Counted from the stretch's first letter, positions 34,601 to 43,313 are shown. The stretch is DNA of 64,000 nt from Motiliproteus sp965230185 (GCA_965230185.1 OZ245995.1:4278001-4342000); one strand, 5' to 3'. Notes: generated from the letters alone by a model not told the origin. Made by a program: numbers and translations.

Positions 34601-35195
34601 GCGCCAGCTCATCCCAGACCGGTTTGAAACGCAGTTCGCTGAACAAGGCGTACCGGGCCGTGCCGGTACGGGGATCTGTCAGAGGATAGATAAAATGAGC
34701 CATCGGCTCGCGGAGCTGATTGTCGAACCCGATATAGCCGATGTACGGCTTGCCGGTAGTCAGCGCAGTCCGGATATAGTCGGAAGTCAGACTGCCCGAC
34801 TCACTGTCGTCACCGGCTGCCCGGGTGCGGGATGCGCTGACCACCGTTTTTCCGGTGGAATCGATCAGACGAATCGTCTGATACTGCGGGTTGCTGAGTA
34901 ACAGCGCCTGTACCAGATCCTGTCGGCCCTGACGATCACGAGCCGTCAGTCCGGCGACGCTGCTGAGCACCGCCATGTCCCGTTGCACCTGCAGGAAAAC
35001 AGCACGAAGTTTCTGCTCCACATTTTCCGCTGTGCGCTCAAGCAACTCCTGATGCTGAGTCGTCATCGACTGATAACTCGAGCTGCCGGAGATCAGTGTG
35101 ATCAGCAGTATCGGGCCAAAGGTCAGGGCCAGAAATATCTGTAGCAGGCGCCGACGCAGACTGCTGCCGGGCGCCTGGTCCGGTTCAGGAGTCAT
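31629..35195 (-). CDS. dCache-HAMP-PAS3-GGDEF-EAL cyclic-di-GMP enzyme
   Basis: 1188 residues. Membrane helix about 15-38, periplasmic dCache sensor 40-275, second helix about 282-301, HAMP to about 352, coiled coil to 390, three PAS domains (about 395-505, 515-630, 635-750), GGDEF 755-920 and EAL 930-1180. The GGDEF motif (839-843 region) is intact and preceded by an inhibitory-site RADD. The EAL domain keeps EALVRW, NVSSVQF, LEITESM, DDFGTGYSS, the KID lysine and EGVE, so both activities are possible. It follows the periplasmic binding protein gene by 85 bases on the same strand and probably takes its signal from it. Confidence 0.92.
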   Translation of the reverse strand: MTPEPDQAPGSSLRRRLLQIFLALTFGPILLITLISGSSSYQSMTTQHQELLERTAENVEQKLRAVFLQVQRDMAVLSSVAGLTARDRQGRQDLVQALLLSNPQYQTIRLIDSTGKTVVSASRTRAAGDDSESGSLTSDYIRTALTTGKPYIGYIGFDNQLREPMAHFIYPLTDPRTGTARYALFSELRFKPVWDELALIGQKGGREAYIVNDSGRVVAHRNPSLSLRDTRIGPDFEHQGTGLSGISSIIYIKRVRLYRQVLRVVVEEPTSQANRLIRRVLSTEIATAFIALVIAFMFLRYFRNILFVPLEKLSRSARALSMGDYPAPIKGTRIQEVDSLLFAFNHMVTELKAAHRKNNEMYAQLSRMNSELDQENRALEHAEQRLRINQQQLKNAQKIAQLGNWEWDLNTDRMWWSEELYNILSRDRADTEPSWQVFLERVFPDDKWEVRQALLSPQTDGEPLLLQNRLLVDGTERFVSQRIEVTTDQCGQAIKLSGVVQDITRQKLAEDAVRQSEERYRGLMEQAFDAMFIHDFDGRIIDANQQACESLGYDREELLGLRVWDFVEDASRASMQGLWSGFSVHSSAMVEAVHRRRDGTTFPVEVHMGIIPYDQNVILALARDTSDRMAVEESRRLASAVFDGATEAIMVTDAEGNIQAVNPAFTGITGYSAEEVIGQSCSLLKSDRQGAQFYQDMWGALIDAGLWEGEIWNRRKNGEIYPQWLSISRITDESNRVSKYVALSHDITRRKQDELKVWKQANFDALTGLANRTLFRDRLDQALAHAHRNQARLCLMFIDLDRFKEVNDTLGHDLGDKLLQQAANRLESAVRADDTVARLGGDEFTVLLQDLSGADQAKTIARKLLDELKAPFRINGHDAYVSGSIGITLYPDDGEDVETLLKHADTAMYRAKTAGRNRYRFFTTEMNRQLVKRQSIEAELRQALKRDQIKVCYQPIVDLASGGIWGVEALVRWHHPERGIITPGEFIEVAEESGLVVELGEQVLRQSCQQVQNWLQRGAPLMQLSVNVSSVQFRDSSFTDTLEEILSTTGLPAEKLSLEITESMVLEADQLIRERMDTIRASRISLSLDDFGTGYSSLSYLKHLPVDTLKIDQTFISDIAREDTDHALVEAIVLMSNRLALKVVAEGVETAEQQQTLLALGCDYAQGYYYERPAPADVIESRLMLNRR

Positions 35196-35280
35196 TCGGC
35201 GATATCCGGACCCGGTATATACCGGAAACGGCCTTTACTATGGGATACAAACACACTTCATCCTGTCTCCGCCTGTATAT

Positions 35281-36279
35281 TCAGGGCACACGGACAATGA
35301 CTTTTGCCTGTCGAAGCAGGTGCTCCGGCACTTCGACGCCAATGGCCTGTGCGGTGGCCAGGTTAATCCCCAGGTAGGACTCAGCCGTTTCCACGGGCAG
35401 ACTGGCAGGACTGACGCCCTGCAGAACCTGATGCGCCATACGCGCTGCCTGATATCCGGCGTCATGATGAATAATGCCGTATCCCATCAACGCTCCCTTT
35501 TCCACCTGGGTGTTACTGGGTCCGGATACAGGTATCTTCCGCTCCAGCGAGATGCGGACAAACTCACTGATGTGCTTGTTCACTACGCTGTCGGGAAGCA
35601 GGAAAACGGCATCCACATCCCCGGGGAAATTACCGAGGAGCTGAACCACCGCATCATTGTCGGGACAGGCTTGCTTGATAATCTCTATGCCGAGTTGCTG
35701 GGTATTTTCTTCCAGTTGCGCCACCGCGCTGGTTGCTGCGGGGTCGTTGGGGTTGAAGGGGATCAGGATACGGCGGGTGGTCGGTACCAGCCGTAAAAAC
35801 AGCTCCATGCGCAGGGCCTGATTACGGCTGATTCTGACACCGCTGAGGTTACCTCCGGGGGCCGTCAGATCGCTCATGACACCGGCCTTAACCGGATCGG
35901 CGATCACCCCGAAGATAACGGGAATATCGGTACCTGCAGTCGCCTGCCAGGCGGCTATGCCGGTTGGAGTACCCGCGGTAAAAATAAGGTCTACCCGCTG
36001 GTCGACGAAAGACCTCAGCCGCTCCCTGAGAGCCTGACCACGGACAGGTGCATCTTCAGACAGATAACTGACATGCTCACCTTCGATGTACCCCTGCTCC
36101 GTCATGCCATCCTTAAATCCCTGCACATTTTTCAGCCCATTGGGATTATTGGTGATCAATCCGATTGTCAGTGGTTTTTCCTGGCTTTCACAGGCGGATA
36201 ACAGGAAAAGACAGAGGATGAAAAACAGCGGGGACAGGTGGAAGTTTCGACCGGAATTCTGATTCACTGCCTGAGGCAT
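35281..36279 (-). CDS. TrpX-like ABC-type substrate-binding lipoprotein
   Basis: 332 residues. A lipoprotein signal with lipobox LLSAC (Cys about residue 30) is followed by the two-lobed binding domain of the TrpX/YtfQ-like family (LTIGLITNNPNGLKNVQGFKDGM; VDLIFTAGTPTGIAAWQATAGTDIPVIFGVIADPVKAGVM). No permease or ATPase gene is nearby; instead it sits upstream of the dCache-GGDEF-EAL gene. It probably works as a sensory receptor that presents a ligand, perhaps an aromatic amino acid, to that protein rather than as a transporter part. Ligand unknown. Confidence 0.85.
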   Translation of the reverse strand: MPQAVNQNSGRNFHLSPLFFILCLFLLSACESQEKPLTIGLITNNPNGLKNVQGFKDGMTEQGYIEGEHVSYLSEDAPVRGQALRERLRSFVDQRVDLIFTAGTPTGIAAWQATAGTDIPVIFGVIADPVKAGVMSDLTAPGGNLSGVRISRNQALRMELFLRLVPTTRRILIPFNPNDPAATSAVAQLEENTQQLGIEIIKQACPDNDAVVQLLGNFPGDVDAVFLLPDSVVNKHISEFVRISLERKIPVSGPSNTQVEKGALMGYGIIHHDAGYQAARMAHQVLQGVSPASLPVETAESYLGINLATAQAIGVEVPEHLLRQAKVIVRVP

Positions 36280-36614
36280 AGCTATTACCTTCTGCTATGT
36301 TTCTTACTACTGCATTGTTTTTGTTCAGAATCCTTTCAGGCGCCGTCATGTTATCCGTTCAGAACATACAATCAGGCTAATGTTATCAGCTCGATAAAGC
36401 AGATCAAATCCTGAAGTGTGAGTCCGCATCCGGAAAGAATTGAATCACCGCTGTTTATAAGCGTCGATCGGGTTATCGGACCGACCATAGCCAGCATCAC
36501 CGAACAGGTATGGAATCGCGACCCGGTTCCGGTATTCACCGGATACCGGTATATCGGTACTCGCCGGACAGCACGGGGGGTTACTGAGTGCGATCGGTGG
36601 CATATCGGACTCCG
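36280..36614. other. Intergenic stretch with CCGGTAT-like repeats
   Basis: 335 bases without a gene. Around 36524-36560 the string CCGGTATT/CCGGATA/CCGGTATA/TCGGTA repeats loosely; it can fold into hairpins. The upstream part probably holds the promoter of the lipoprotein/GGDEF unit. Confidence 0.4.
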
Positions 36615-37562
36615 TCAGGAGATCCGGCCGAACTGTTCCAGACCCAGCATGACCAGGCTGATGGTTAAAAAAGAGGTCACTACCGCAATCACCAGGGCGG
36701 TGGAGGCCACACTGCCCTGCCCGTGCGCCTGGGCCAGCACCGGAAACACACCGGCCATGGGCAGGCAGGCGATAATGACTATGGACGTTTGCAACAACGG
36801 ATCAAAGGGCGGCAACAGAGTAATCACCAGCACTGCCATCAGAGGGTGCACGAACAACTTGAACCCGACCATCTGCGCCAGATCCACACGCTGACCCCGG
36901 AGAGACTGGCCGACCATGCTTCCACCAATAACCAGCAGCGACAATGCCGTCGCAGCACCTCCCAGCAGCTCGATGATTTTCCGGACCGGTCCCGGGAGCG
37001 GGATCTCCAGCGCGCCTGCAAGCATCCCCAGCAGAATGGCCAGTATCAGCGGATTTCGCAGAGTTCGAACAACCAGTATCCTGAGAACCTGAATAACCGG
37101 CTGCCCCCGCTGGCCACTGAGCTCGGCCAGACTCAACGTCAGGGGCAGCAGCACGCAGGTCTCGACGATCACCGCTAGCGCAACCACAATGGATGCCTGG
37201 CTGCCAAACAGCTGCAGCAGGATCGGCATGCCAATAAATATACTGTTGCTCATGGCACTGCCGAGGCCGTGAAAGGCGCTTTCTCTGAGGCTCTTGCCTC
37301 TCCACCGACCGGCGACAAAAACGCTGAGCAGAAAAGTAGCGACTCCGGTCAGTGTCAGAGCCGCCAGACAGTCCATATTGAGCGTCTCATCCAGCGAGCG
37401 GCTGGCCAGAGACCCGAACAGTAATGCCGGCAAGGCGAAGGTCACCACAAAATGGCCCATGCCACGAACCACCAGCGGCGATAAGGTTCCGGTCCTGACC
37501 GTCAGAAAGCCCAGCAGGATAATGGAGAAGATCGGTACGGTAATTCCCAGTATTGCCAGCAC
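36615..37562 (-). CDS. AEC family transporter (auxin efflux carrier-like)
   Basis: 315 residues with about ten membrane segments in two inverted halves. The family pattern GSAMSNSIFIGMPILLQLFG lies near the middle (about 95-115), and VGFKLFVHPLMAVLVITLLPPFDPLLQTSIVIIACLPMAGVF in the second half. Bacterial members export or import small carboxylates such as malonate or malate; the substrate here is unknown. On the same strand as, and 254 bases from, the universal stress protein gene. Confidence 0.88.
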   Translation of the reverse strand: MLAILGITVPIFSIILLGFLTVRTGTLSPLVVRGMGHFVVTFALPALLFGSLASRSLDETLNMDCLAALTLTGVATFLLSVFVAGRWRGKSLRESAFHGLGSAMSNSIFIGMPILLQLFGSQASIVVALAVIVETCVLLPLTLSLAELSGQRGQPVIQVLRILVVRTLRNPLILAILLGMLAGALEIPLPGPVRKIIELLGGAATALSLLVIGGSMVGQSLRGQRVDLAQMVGFKLFVHPLMAVLVITLLPPFDPLLQTSIVIIACLPMAGVFPVLAQAHGQGSVASTALVIAVVTSFLTISLVMLGLEQFGRIS

Positions 37563-37816
37563 GGCGCCATTCCTGAAGCAGGTTTAGTAAGTACAGCAGG
37601 ACGATGAGAAGAAACTTCGCCGCCGGTCGGGATCCTTGTGGGCTATGCAGGCCCCGGGCTGAAAATGCCCCTGCCACAAAATACCAGCGCAGCTGCCGGA
37701 TATGGAAGAGAGGGCGCGGCCGTAGCCGGGCTTTAACCGCTGGGCTGATGATATCGCTCAGTAAAGGGATTTTACAGCTGCGACACTCTCCAGCCCTCAG
37801 CAGGCAGGATCAACGG

Positions 37817-38311
37817 CTAAGGCGCCTTCCTGAGTGGAACCACCATCACCGGCCGTTCACTCTGATGGATAATCTTATTGGCGGTAGAGCCCAGTAACAG
37901 CTGCCCGAGGGGCGAGCTGTGATTACGGGTCCCCATAATAATCAGGTCGGCATCCATCTGTTCGGCAATATCCAGAATAACGACATTTGCGGGACCTTCT
38001 TCAACCCTGGGGGTCACTCTGACGACCGGCCCATTCGCCTCATCCAGCTCCTGCCGGTAAAAACGCAGCAGCCGCTCTTTCACCCTGGTTTTCAGGCTAT
38101 CGAGACTGGCGTCCTGCAGCTCTTTAACCAGCTCATCACCCACGTAGCTTTTAATGATGTTTTCAGCCCCTCGCCCCAGCGGTTCAATCACGTGCAGGAA
38201 GGTGATTTCCGCATCGTGCTGACGAGACAGGCTGATCGCCAGACGAAAAGCCTGACGGGCTCCCGGTTCCAGGTCCGATGCGTAAAGTATCGATTTAATC
38301 TCAGGCAACAT
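37817..38311 (-). CDS. Universal stress protein, UspA family
   Basis: 164 residues. The N-terminus IKSILYASDLEPGARQAFRLAISLSRQHDAEITFLHVIEP and the ATP-loop GTRNHSSPLGQLLLGSTANKIIHQS (G-x2-G-x9-G-S type) show an ATP-binding Usp. It lies just downstream of the TRAP large permease, past a tandem repeat, and may be cotranscribed with it. It is a relative of the Usp at 51455, which similarly accompanies a TctCBA transporter. Confidence 0.92.
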   Translation of the reverse strand: MLPEIKSILYASDLEPGARQAFRLAISLSRQHDAEITFLHVIEPLGRGAENIIKSYVGDELVKELQDASLDSLKTRVKERLLRFYRQELDEANGPVVRVTPRVEEGPANVVILDIAEQMDADLIIMGTRNHSSPLGQLLLGSTANKIIHQSERPVMVVPLRKAP

Positions 38312-38352
38312 AAATAGCTATTCCTCCGCCTTCAGCCGGCGATCCGTTTAGT

Positions 38353-38429
38353 CGACGTTTTTTTACCCGACGCCTTTTACCCGACGCCTTTTACCCGACG
38401 TCTCTTTGTTCGACGTCTTCTTATTCGAC
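38353..38429 (-). repeat. Tandem array of 14-15-base units beginning CGAC
   Basis: CGAC recurs at 38353, 38368, 38382, 38396, 38411 and 38426. The central units (CGACGCCTTTTACC) are identical and the outer ones drift. It lies in the gap between the TRAP large permease stop and the universal stress protein start. Confidence 0.8.
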
Positions 38430-38442
38430 ACCCGGCTCCATA

Positions 38443-39771
38443 TCAGCGGTACAGAATCTCGGGGAGCATCAGGGCGATCGGTGCGACCAGGGTGACCAGC
38501 ACTAATCGAACGATATCGGCACACCAGAACGGCGTTACCCCTCTGAATATGGTTCCCGCTTTGACATCCCGCAGCACTGCGCTCAGCACGAAGACGTTCA
38601 TCCCGACCGGCGGTGTAATCAGACTGATTTCAGTGACCACCACCACAACGATTCCAAACCACACCAGATCAAAACCCAGGCTTTCGACCAGTGGAAAGAA
38701 AATGGGGACTGTCAGCAGAATCATCGACAGCGACTCAAATACCATTCCCAGCACGGTATAAATCAGCAGGATCACGAAAATAACCGCCAGTGGCGACACA
38801 TCCATACCGGAAACAAACGCCAGTAAATCCTCAGGCAGGCCTGCCCGATTAATGAAGTTGGAAAAGATCAGAGCACCGATCAGGACCGCAAACAGCATGG
38901 CCGAGGTCCGCGCCGTATCGGTCAGAATTTCAAACAGCGTAGCCAGCGTTAACGAACGGCGTGTCAGGGCGATGACAAATGCTCCCCCGGCCCCGATACC
39001 AGCCGCTTCGGTGGGTGTGAAGATGCCGACATAGATCCCCCCCATCACCAGGGTGAACAGGCACAGGGTGCCCCAGACACCGTTCAGTGCATCGAGCCGC
39101 TCTTTCCACTGCAGACGCTCGCCGCAGGGGCCCGCGTCCGGAGAACGCCAGACCACGTAACGCACCGCCCCCAGGTAGAGCAGTATTCCTAGAATTCCGG
39201 GAATAAATCCGGCCGCAAAGAGTTCCCGGATACTGGTCTCCGTGAGCAGGCCATAGATAACCAGAATGACACTGGGAGGAATCAGAATTCCCAGAGTTCC
39301 ACCGGCCGCGATAGATGCGGTGGCCAGGGAATCGGAGTAACCGTAGGAGCGCATGGGCGGCATAGCCACTTTGGCCATGGTGGCTGAAGTGGCCAGGCTG
39401 GACCCGCAGATCGCTGAAAATCCACCGCAGGCAACCACGGTAGCCATCGACAGTCCGCCTCTGAAATGCCCCAGAAAGGCGTTGGAAGCCCGATAGATCT
39501 CCTGGGACAAGCCTGATCGGGTGACCAGGTTGCCCATCAGAATAAACAGCGGGATCACCGACAGGCTGTATTCCTGCGCCGTATCGATAACCCGCTTGGA
39601 CGCCATACTCAGCGCCCCTTTCCAGCGAAAATCCATCAGATTGTCAAAGCTCAGGCCCATCAGGTAAGCAAAACCGAAGAAACCGACCAGCCCCATAGCG
39701 AACGCAATAGGCACCCGGAGAATAATGATCAGAAGTAGCAGAATCGAAAAACCGGCCAGCGCAACAGCCAT
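38443..39771 (-). CDS. TRAP transporter large permease subunit (DctM)
   Basis: 442 residues, 12-13 membrane segments, DctM family: RVPIAFAMGLVGF at the start, YSLSVIPLFILMGNLVTRSGLS, GGFSAICGSSLATSATMAKVAMPPMRSYGYSDSLATASIAAGGTLGILIPPS as the typical central motif, and ITPPVGMNVFVLSAV near the end. It carries the Na+-driven translocation path. Third gene of the TRAP unit read from 41366 downward (binding protein, small subunit, large subunit). The unit starts at a promoter carrying two HpaR-type palindromes. Confidence 0.94.
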   Translation of the reverse strand: MAVALAGFSILLLLIIILRVPIAFAMGLVGFFGFAYLMGLSFDNLMDFRWKGALSMASKRVIDTAQEYSLSVIPLFILMGNLVTRSGLSQEIYRASNAFLGHFRGGLSMATVVACGGFSAICGSSLATSATMAKVAMPPMRSYGYSDSLATASIAAGGTLGILIPPSVILVIYGLLTETSIRELFAAGFIPGILGILLYLGAVRYVVWRSPDAGPCGERLQWKERLDALNGVWGTLCLFTLVMGGIYVGIFTPTEAAGIGAGGAFVIALTRRSLTLATLFEILTDTARTSAMLFAVLIGALIFSNFINRAGLPEDLLAFVSGMDVSPLAVIFVILLIYTVLGMVFESLSMILLTVPIFFPLVESLGFDLVWFGIVVVVVTEISLITPPVGMNVFVLSAVLRDVKAGTIFRGVTPFWCADIVRLVLVTLVAPIALMLPEILYR

Positions 39772-39804
39772 AACAGAAGCCTCTTATAAGATCGCGATAA
39801 CGAA

Positions 39805-40320
39805 TCAGTCCCGCTGCACAAACAGCAACCGGTAGCAGCCGTAGGTCAGCATCCCCAGAGCGGTCACCCAACTCATAACGGCGATGTACTGAACGATGAT
39901 TCCCACCGACAATTGCAGATACTCGGTCACTTCCTTACGGAGAATCGAGCGGGCAGCCAGTTCGTAGATTCGATGGCCAAGAAAATAGAGCGATGTGGCA
40001 ATCAGCAATGCGGAAAGCAGGGCAAAGCACTTGACCAGGGTATTGCCCAGCCAGCTGTCGAGCACATCCACAACCACATGGGTTCCACGCCAGGTGACGA
40101 TCGGCATTTCCGCAAAAATGATGATGGCAATGGCAATCTCAGTCAGCTCAGTCACCCCATCGATGGAGTTATCCAGAAAATAACGACCCGCTACGTCCAT
40201 GCATGTCAGCAACATCAACGCCATCAGAGTAATTGCAGCGATCATCTCGAGAACAAAGGCCAGCCCACGAACCGGCCCCTGCTCTTCATAATGTGCTGCC
40301 AGCCAGGCACCAAACCTCAT
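39805..40320 (-). CDS. TRAP transporter small permease subunit (DctQ)
   Basis: 171 residues, four membrane segments, DctQ family: LEMIAAITLMALMLLTCMDVAGRYFLDNSIDGVTELTEIAIAIIIFAEMPIVTWRGTHVVVDVLDSWL, a well conserved pattern. Gap of 33 bases to the large subunit and 11 bases to the binding protein gene, one operon. It scaffolds the large subunit. Confidence 0.93.
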   Translation of the reverse strand: MRFGAWLAAHYEEQGPVRGLAFVLEMIAAITLMALMLLTCMDVAGRYFLDNSIDGVTELTEIAIAIIIFAEMPIVTWRGTHVVVDVLDSWLGNTLVKCFALLSALLIATSLYFLGHRIYELAARSILRKEVTEYLQLSVGIIVQYIAVMSWVTALGMLTYGCYRLLFVQRD

Positions 40321-40331
40321 GTTCCCGCTCC

Positions 40332-41366
40332 TTACTCAGGATAACTGCGAGCGATATTTCTGAGTTCCTGCAGGGCCTGCTCAGCCTCAGCCTGTCCGAG
40401 ACGGTCAGCCACACTGGCCAGCCACTTCTGGTCCATACCCTCGGTCAGTTTCTCAAACTCAACGGTGATGGCATCGCCTGCGACCGGTTCCAGGACGTTG
40501 ACGCCCGAGGCCTTAGCAGCCTTCAACCCTTCAATATCGCCTTCATCCCATGCCTGCCCCGCCAGTGCAGATAATTTTTCACCGGAAACGGAAAGGATGG
40601 CTTGCTGATCTTCCGGACTCAGGCTGTCCATAAAGTCGGGACTCAGAAAAATCGAAAAACTGCCCAGATACATGCCACCCGGAAGAGCAACCACATTGGT
40701 TGCCACCTCTTTCAGGCGCAGCATTTTCTGCTCGGCCATGGGCAGGAAGACACCGTCGATAACACCCTGCTGCAACATCTCGTACACTTTCGGGGCCGGA
40801 GCCCCTACCGGTGTTACCCCGAGACGATGCCCCAGCTCTCCCTGGACGCCACCGCCCAGGCGAATCTTCTTGCCCTTCAGGTCAGCCAGCGATCCGACCG
40901 GATCAACAGAGTGAATCTGTCCGGGACCATGGGTAAAAAGGGCGGCCAGAACCAGACCATCGTGCTCGTTGGCTCCGGCAAGAAACTTGTTGTGAACACG
41001 CCAGTGCGCGACAGATGCGGCTTCAGCAGAGACCCCCAGCAGCGGTTGTTCAACGATCTGAGTCAGCGCAAAGCGCCCCGGCACATAGCCATGAAAACTC
41101 CAGCTGGCATCGACCACCCCATCCTCAACCAGCTCGAACATGGTTTTGGGGTGACCCATTCCGTATTCGATTTTCAGCGTGACACGCCCGCCCGTAGCTT
41201 CCTCGATCCACTTTCCCCAGGTGGGCAGCACGACTGCATTCTGGGGGTGAGTGGGCGGCAACCAGCTGGCCACACGCAGGGTCTGAGCAGCTGAGGCTGC
41301 GTTGGAAACGAGTGACAGTACAAGCGATGAGATAGCCCCCACCAGTAGAAACGATAGTTTTTTCAT
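40332..41366 (-). CDS. TRAP transporter substrate-binding protein (DctP)
   Basis: 344 residues with a signal peptide (cleavage near NAASAA, about 27) and the DctP fold: LRVASWLPPTHPQNAVVLPTWGKWIEEATGGRVTLKIEYG; DLKGKKIRLGGGVQGELGHRLGVTPVGAPAPKVYEMLQQGVIDGVF, which contains the Arg/Gly cluster that normally contacts a carboxylate. First gene of the TRAP operon, divergent from hpaR. Two abutting HpaR-type palindromes lie upstream (41487-41510), so its substrate is probably 4-hydroxyphenylacetate or a related arylacetate (inference). Confidence 0.93.
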   Translation of the reverse strand: MKKLSFLLVGAISSLVLSLVSNAASAAQTLRVASWLPPTHPQNAVVLPTWGKWIEEATGGRVTLKIEYGMGHPKTMFELVEDGVVDASWSFHGYVPGRFALTQIVEQPLLGVSAEAASVAHWRVHNKFLAGANEHDGLVLAALFTHGPGQIHSVDPVGSLADLKGKKIRLGGGVQGELGHRLGVTPVGAPAPKVYEMLQQGVIDGVFLPMAEQKMLRLKEVATNVVALPGGMYLGSFSIFLSPDFMDSLSPEDQQAILSVSGEKLSALAGQAWDEGDIEGLKAAKASGVNVLEPVAGDAITVEFEKLTEGMDQKWLASVADRLGQAEAEQALQELRNIARSYPE

Positions 41367-41486
41367 CCCGACTCTCCATTATTGTTTTACTTCTGACGAT
41401 CCCGCATATTCATCGGCCTGAGCAGAACTTGCGGTGACCGGAACAGGCAGCTTCAACTGGTGGTACTGCAGACACCCATCAGTTAG

Positions 41487-41510
41487 TTAATATATTAATT
41501 AATATGTTAA
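41487..41510. promoter_or_regulatory. Two abutting HpaR-type palindromes in the TRAP-hpaR divergent region
   Basis: TTAATATATTAA (41487-41498, perfect) directly joined to TTAATATGTTAA (41499-41510, one mismatch). It is about 120 bases upstream of the DctP start and 230 bases from hpaR, suitable for controlling both. Same motif as at 42282, 42309, 51941, 55106 and 57518. Confidence 0.7.
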
Positions 41511-41740
41511 GCATATTGCAACAGCTGATTGCTGTCAATCGCTTCCCTCCCCCTGTCGATCAGGCTGTCAGTCCCTGATACCCGTCCGATAGTCAGCGGG
41601 CTGTAACCGGCAGCACTCCAGCCTGCGACCGGATGTTGATGCATCGGGCCAGAGAGACATTTAAATGCCGGAGCGGTTGAAGTGGCGACAGATCCGGCAG
41701 AAAATAGCGTTAGATAAGATATTAAGGATCTGGTGGATAT

Positions 41741-42163
41741 ATGCGTAAATTTGAAGACTCCATACCATTGCAGCTGCTGAAAGCCCGCGAGGCGACGATG
41801 GAGTTTTTCCGCCCTTTTCTTCAGGAAAACAATATCACCGAGCAGCAATGGAGAGTTTTGAGAGCACTGAATGCCTACGGCGAGCTGGAATCCAAACAGC
41901 TGGCACAGCATTGCTGCATTCTGAGCCCCAGCCTGACCGGTATTATCAAGCGGCTGGAGCAGCAGGATTATGTCCGGAAACGAAAATCAGAAGAAGATCA
42001 GCGACGTACGTTAATTAACCTGACCCCGAAGTCTCTCCGTCTGTTTGAACAGCTCAGCCCGGTTGTCGATGCCCGCTACCAGGAATTTATCCGTCAGTTT
42101 GGAGCCGAGAAGCTGGAATCCTTAAGCGCGTTGCTGAATGACCTGGTCAAACTGAAACCCTGA
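41741..42163 (+). CDS. hpaR: HpaR, MarR-family repressor of homoprotocatechuate degradation
   Basis: 140 residues, MarR winged helix (about 30-100; ELESKQLAQHCCILSPSLTGIIKRLEQQDYVRKRKSEEDQRRTLINLT). The N-terminus DSIPLQLLKAREATMEFFRPFLQENNITEQQWRVLRAL matches HpaR of the hpa meta-cleavage operon. HpaR blocks transcription until 4-hydroxyphenylacetate or related ligands bind. It is followed by hpaD and is divergent from the TRAP genes; both promoters carry TTAAYATRTTAA palindromes. Confidence 0.92.
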   Translation: MRKFEDSIPLQLLKAREATMEFFRPFLQENNITEQQWRVLRALNAYGELESKQLAQHCCILSPSLTGIIKRLEQQDYVRKRKSEEDQRRTLINLTPKSLRLFEQLSPVVDARYQEFIRQFGAEKLESLSALLNDLVKLKP

Positions 42164-42281
42164 ACTTTCAGGGGCAGTTCCCCTGAGCCTGCCATATTCT
42201 TTTAACCTGATGTAGCCGGATAGCTGTTCTGTCTGAGTCATGAAGGCTGATGTGGAATTCCCGGATCAATGTTGACTTTAG

Positions 42282-42320
42282 TTAACATGTTAATCATTAT
42301 AGATATCGTTAATATGTTAA
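42282..42320 (+). promoter_or_regulatory. Two HpaR-type palindromes upstream of hpaD
   Basis: TTAACATGTTAA at 42282-42293 (perfect) and TTAATATGTTAA at 42309-42320 (one mismatch), 27 bases apart centre to centre. They precede the hpaD start by about 95-130 bases and follow hpaR by about 120 bases. Confidence 0.7.
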
Positions 42321-42413
42321 CAATACATATCACAGGGGTCCTGAAGGCAGCAGCAGAGCCACTACGGGCTCGTTATCATTGACTCAATAAGAACAAACAA
42401 TGGGAGTAATACA

Positions 42414-43265
42414 ATGGGAGAGATTGTACTGGCAGCGAAGATCACACACGTCCCCACAATGCTGTTGTCTGAGCAACCGGGACGTCTGGAGGGCTGCCGC
42501 CAGCAGGCTATCGACGGCCAGAGAGAAATCGCCCGCCGTGCCCGTGCAGCAGGAGCTGACACAGTTGTTGTGCTGGACACCCACTGGCTGGTGAATAACG
42601 GCTACCACGTCAATGCAAAAGAGCACTTCAAAGGCGTTTATACCAGCAACGAATTCCCACACTTTATCCAGAATCTGGAGTATGACTACCCGGGTAACCC
42701 AGCCCTGGGTGACCTGATTGCGGAAAAAGCGACAGAAAAAGGCGTGTACACGCTGTCTCACCAGGTTGAGACTCTGGATCTGGAATACGGCACCATCGTA
42801 CCAATGCGCTATATGAACCCGGAATCCGACCTGAAAGTCGTTTCCGTTGCCGGCTGGTGCACCGTTCACAGTCTGGAATCGTCCCGGAAACTGGGAGAAG
42901 CCATTCGTGAAGCGATCGAAGCCAGCGACAACAAGGTCATGCTGCTGGCCTCGGGTTCCCTGTCCCATCGCATCTGGGACAATGATGACTACGAGGCTAA
43001 CAACGGCACCTTTACCATTTCCCGGGAGTTTAACCGGCAGGTTGATCTGCGAGTTCTGGATCTGTGGCAACAGGGCGAAATCAGCACCTTCCTGAAGATG
43101 CTGCCGGATTACGCTCAGCACTGCTCCGGTGAGGGGGGAATGCACGATACTGCCATGCTGTTCGGCGCTCTTGGCTGGGACAACTACCAGGGCAAAGGAG
43201 AAGTGATCGGCGAATACTTCCCAAGCTCCGGAACCGGCCAGGTTAACGTCGTTTTCAGTCTGTAA
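42414..43265 (+). CDS. hpaD: 3,4-dihydroxyphenylacetate 2,3-dioxygenase HpaD
   Basis: 283 residues, class III (LigB-fold) extradiol ring-cleavage dioxygenase that opens homoprotocatechuate to 5-carboxymethyl-2-hydroxymuconate semialdehyde using Fe(II). Likely iron ligands are visible: H12 (KITHVP), H57 (LDTHWLV) and E240 (CSGEGGMHD). GGGAG precedes the ATG. The rest of the pathway (hpaE, hpaF, hpaG) is about 16 kb downstream on the other strand. Two HpaR-type palindromes lie upstream and a good terminator downstream. Confidence 0.95.
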   Translation: MGEIVLAAKITHVPTMLLSEQPGRLEGCRQQAIDGQREIARRARAAGADTVVVLDTHWLVNNGYHVNAKEHFKGVYTSNEFPHFIQNLEYDYPGNPALGDLIAEKATEKGVYTLSHQVETLDLEYGTIVPMRYMNPESDLKVVSVAGWCTVHSLESSRKLGEAIREAIEASDNKVMLLASGSLSHRIWDNDDYEANNGTFTISREFNRQVDLRVLDLWQQGEISTFLKMLPDYAQHCSGEGGMHDTAMLFGALGWDNYQGKGEVIGEYFPSSGTGQVNVVFSL

Positions 43266-43283
43266 TCAGCCACTGCGAATCTC

Positions 43284-43312
43284 AGGAGCTCCCCGCCGAG
43301 CTCCTTTCTTTT
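43284..43312 (+). terminator. Intrinsic terminator after hpaD
   Basis: Stem AGGAGCTC/GAGCTCCT (43284-43291, 43298-43305), loop CCCGCC, then TTCTTTTC. It overlaps the start of the next gene, so that gene may need its own promoter or read-through. Confidence 0.75.
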
Positions 43313-43313
43313 C

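Noticed and set aside
38353..38429. Possible CRISPR array
   Set aside because: Units are only 14-15 bases with no unique spacers between them, so it is a simple tandem repeat. The same holds for 47421-47462.
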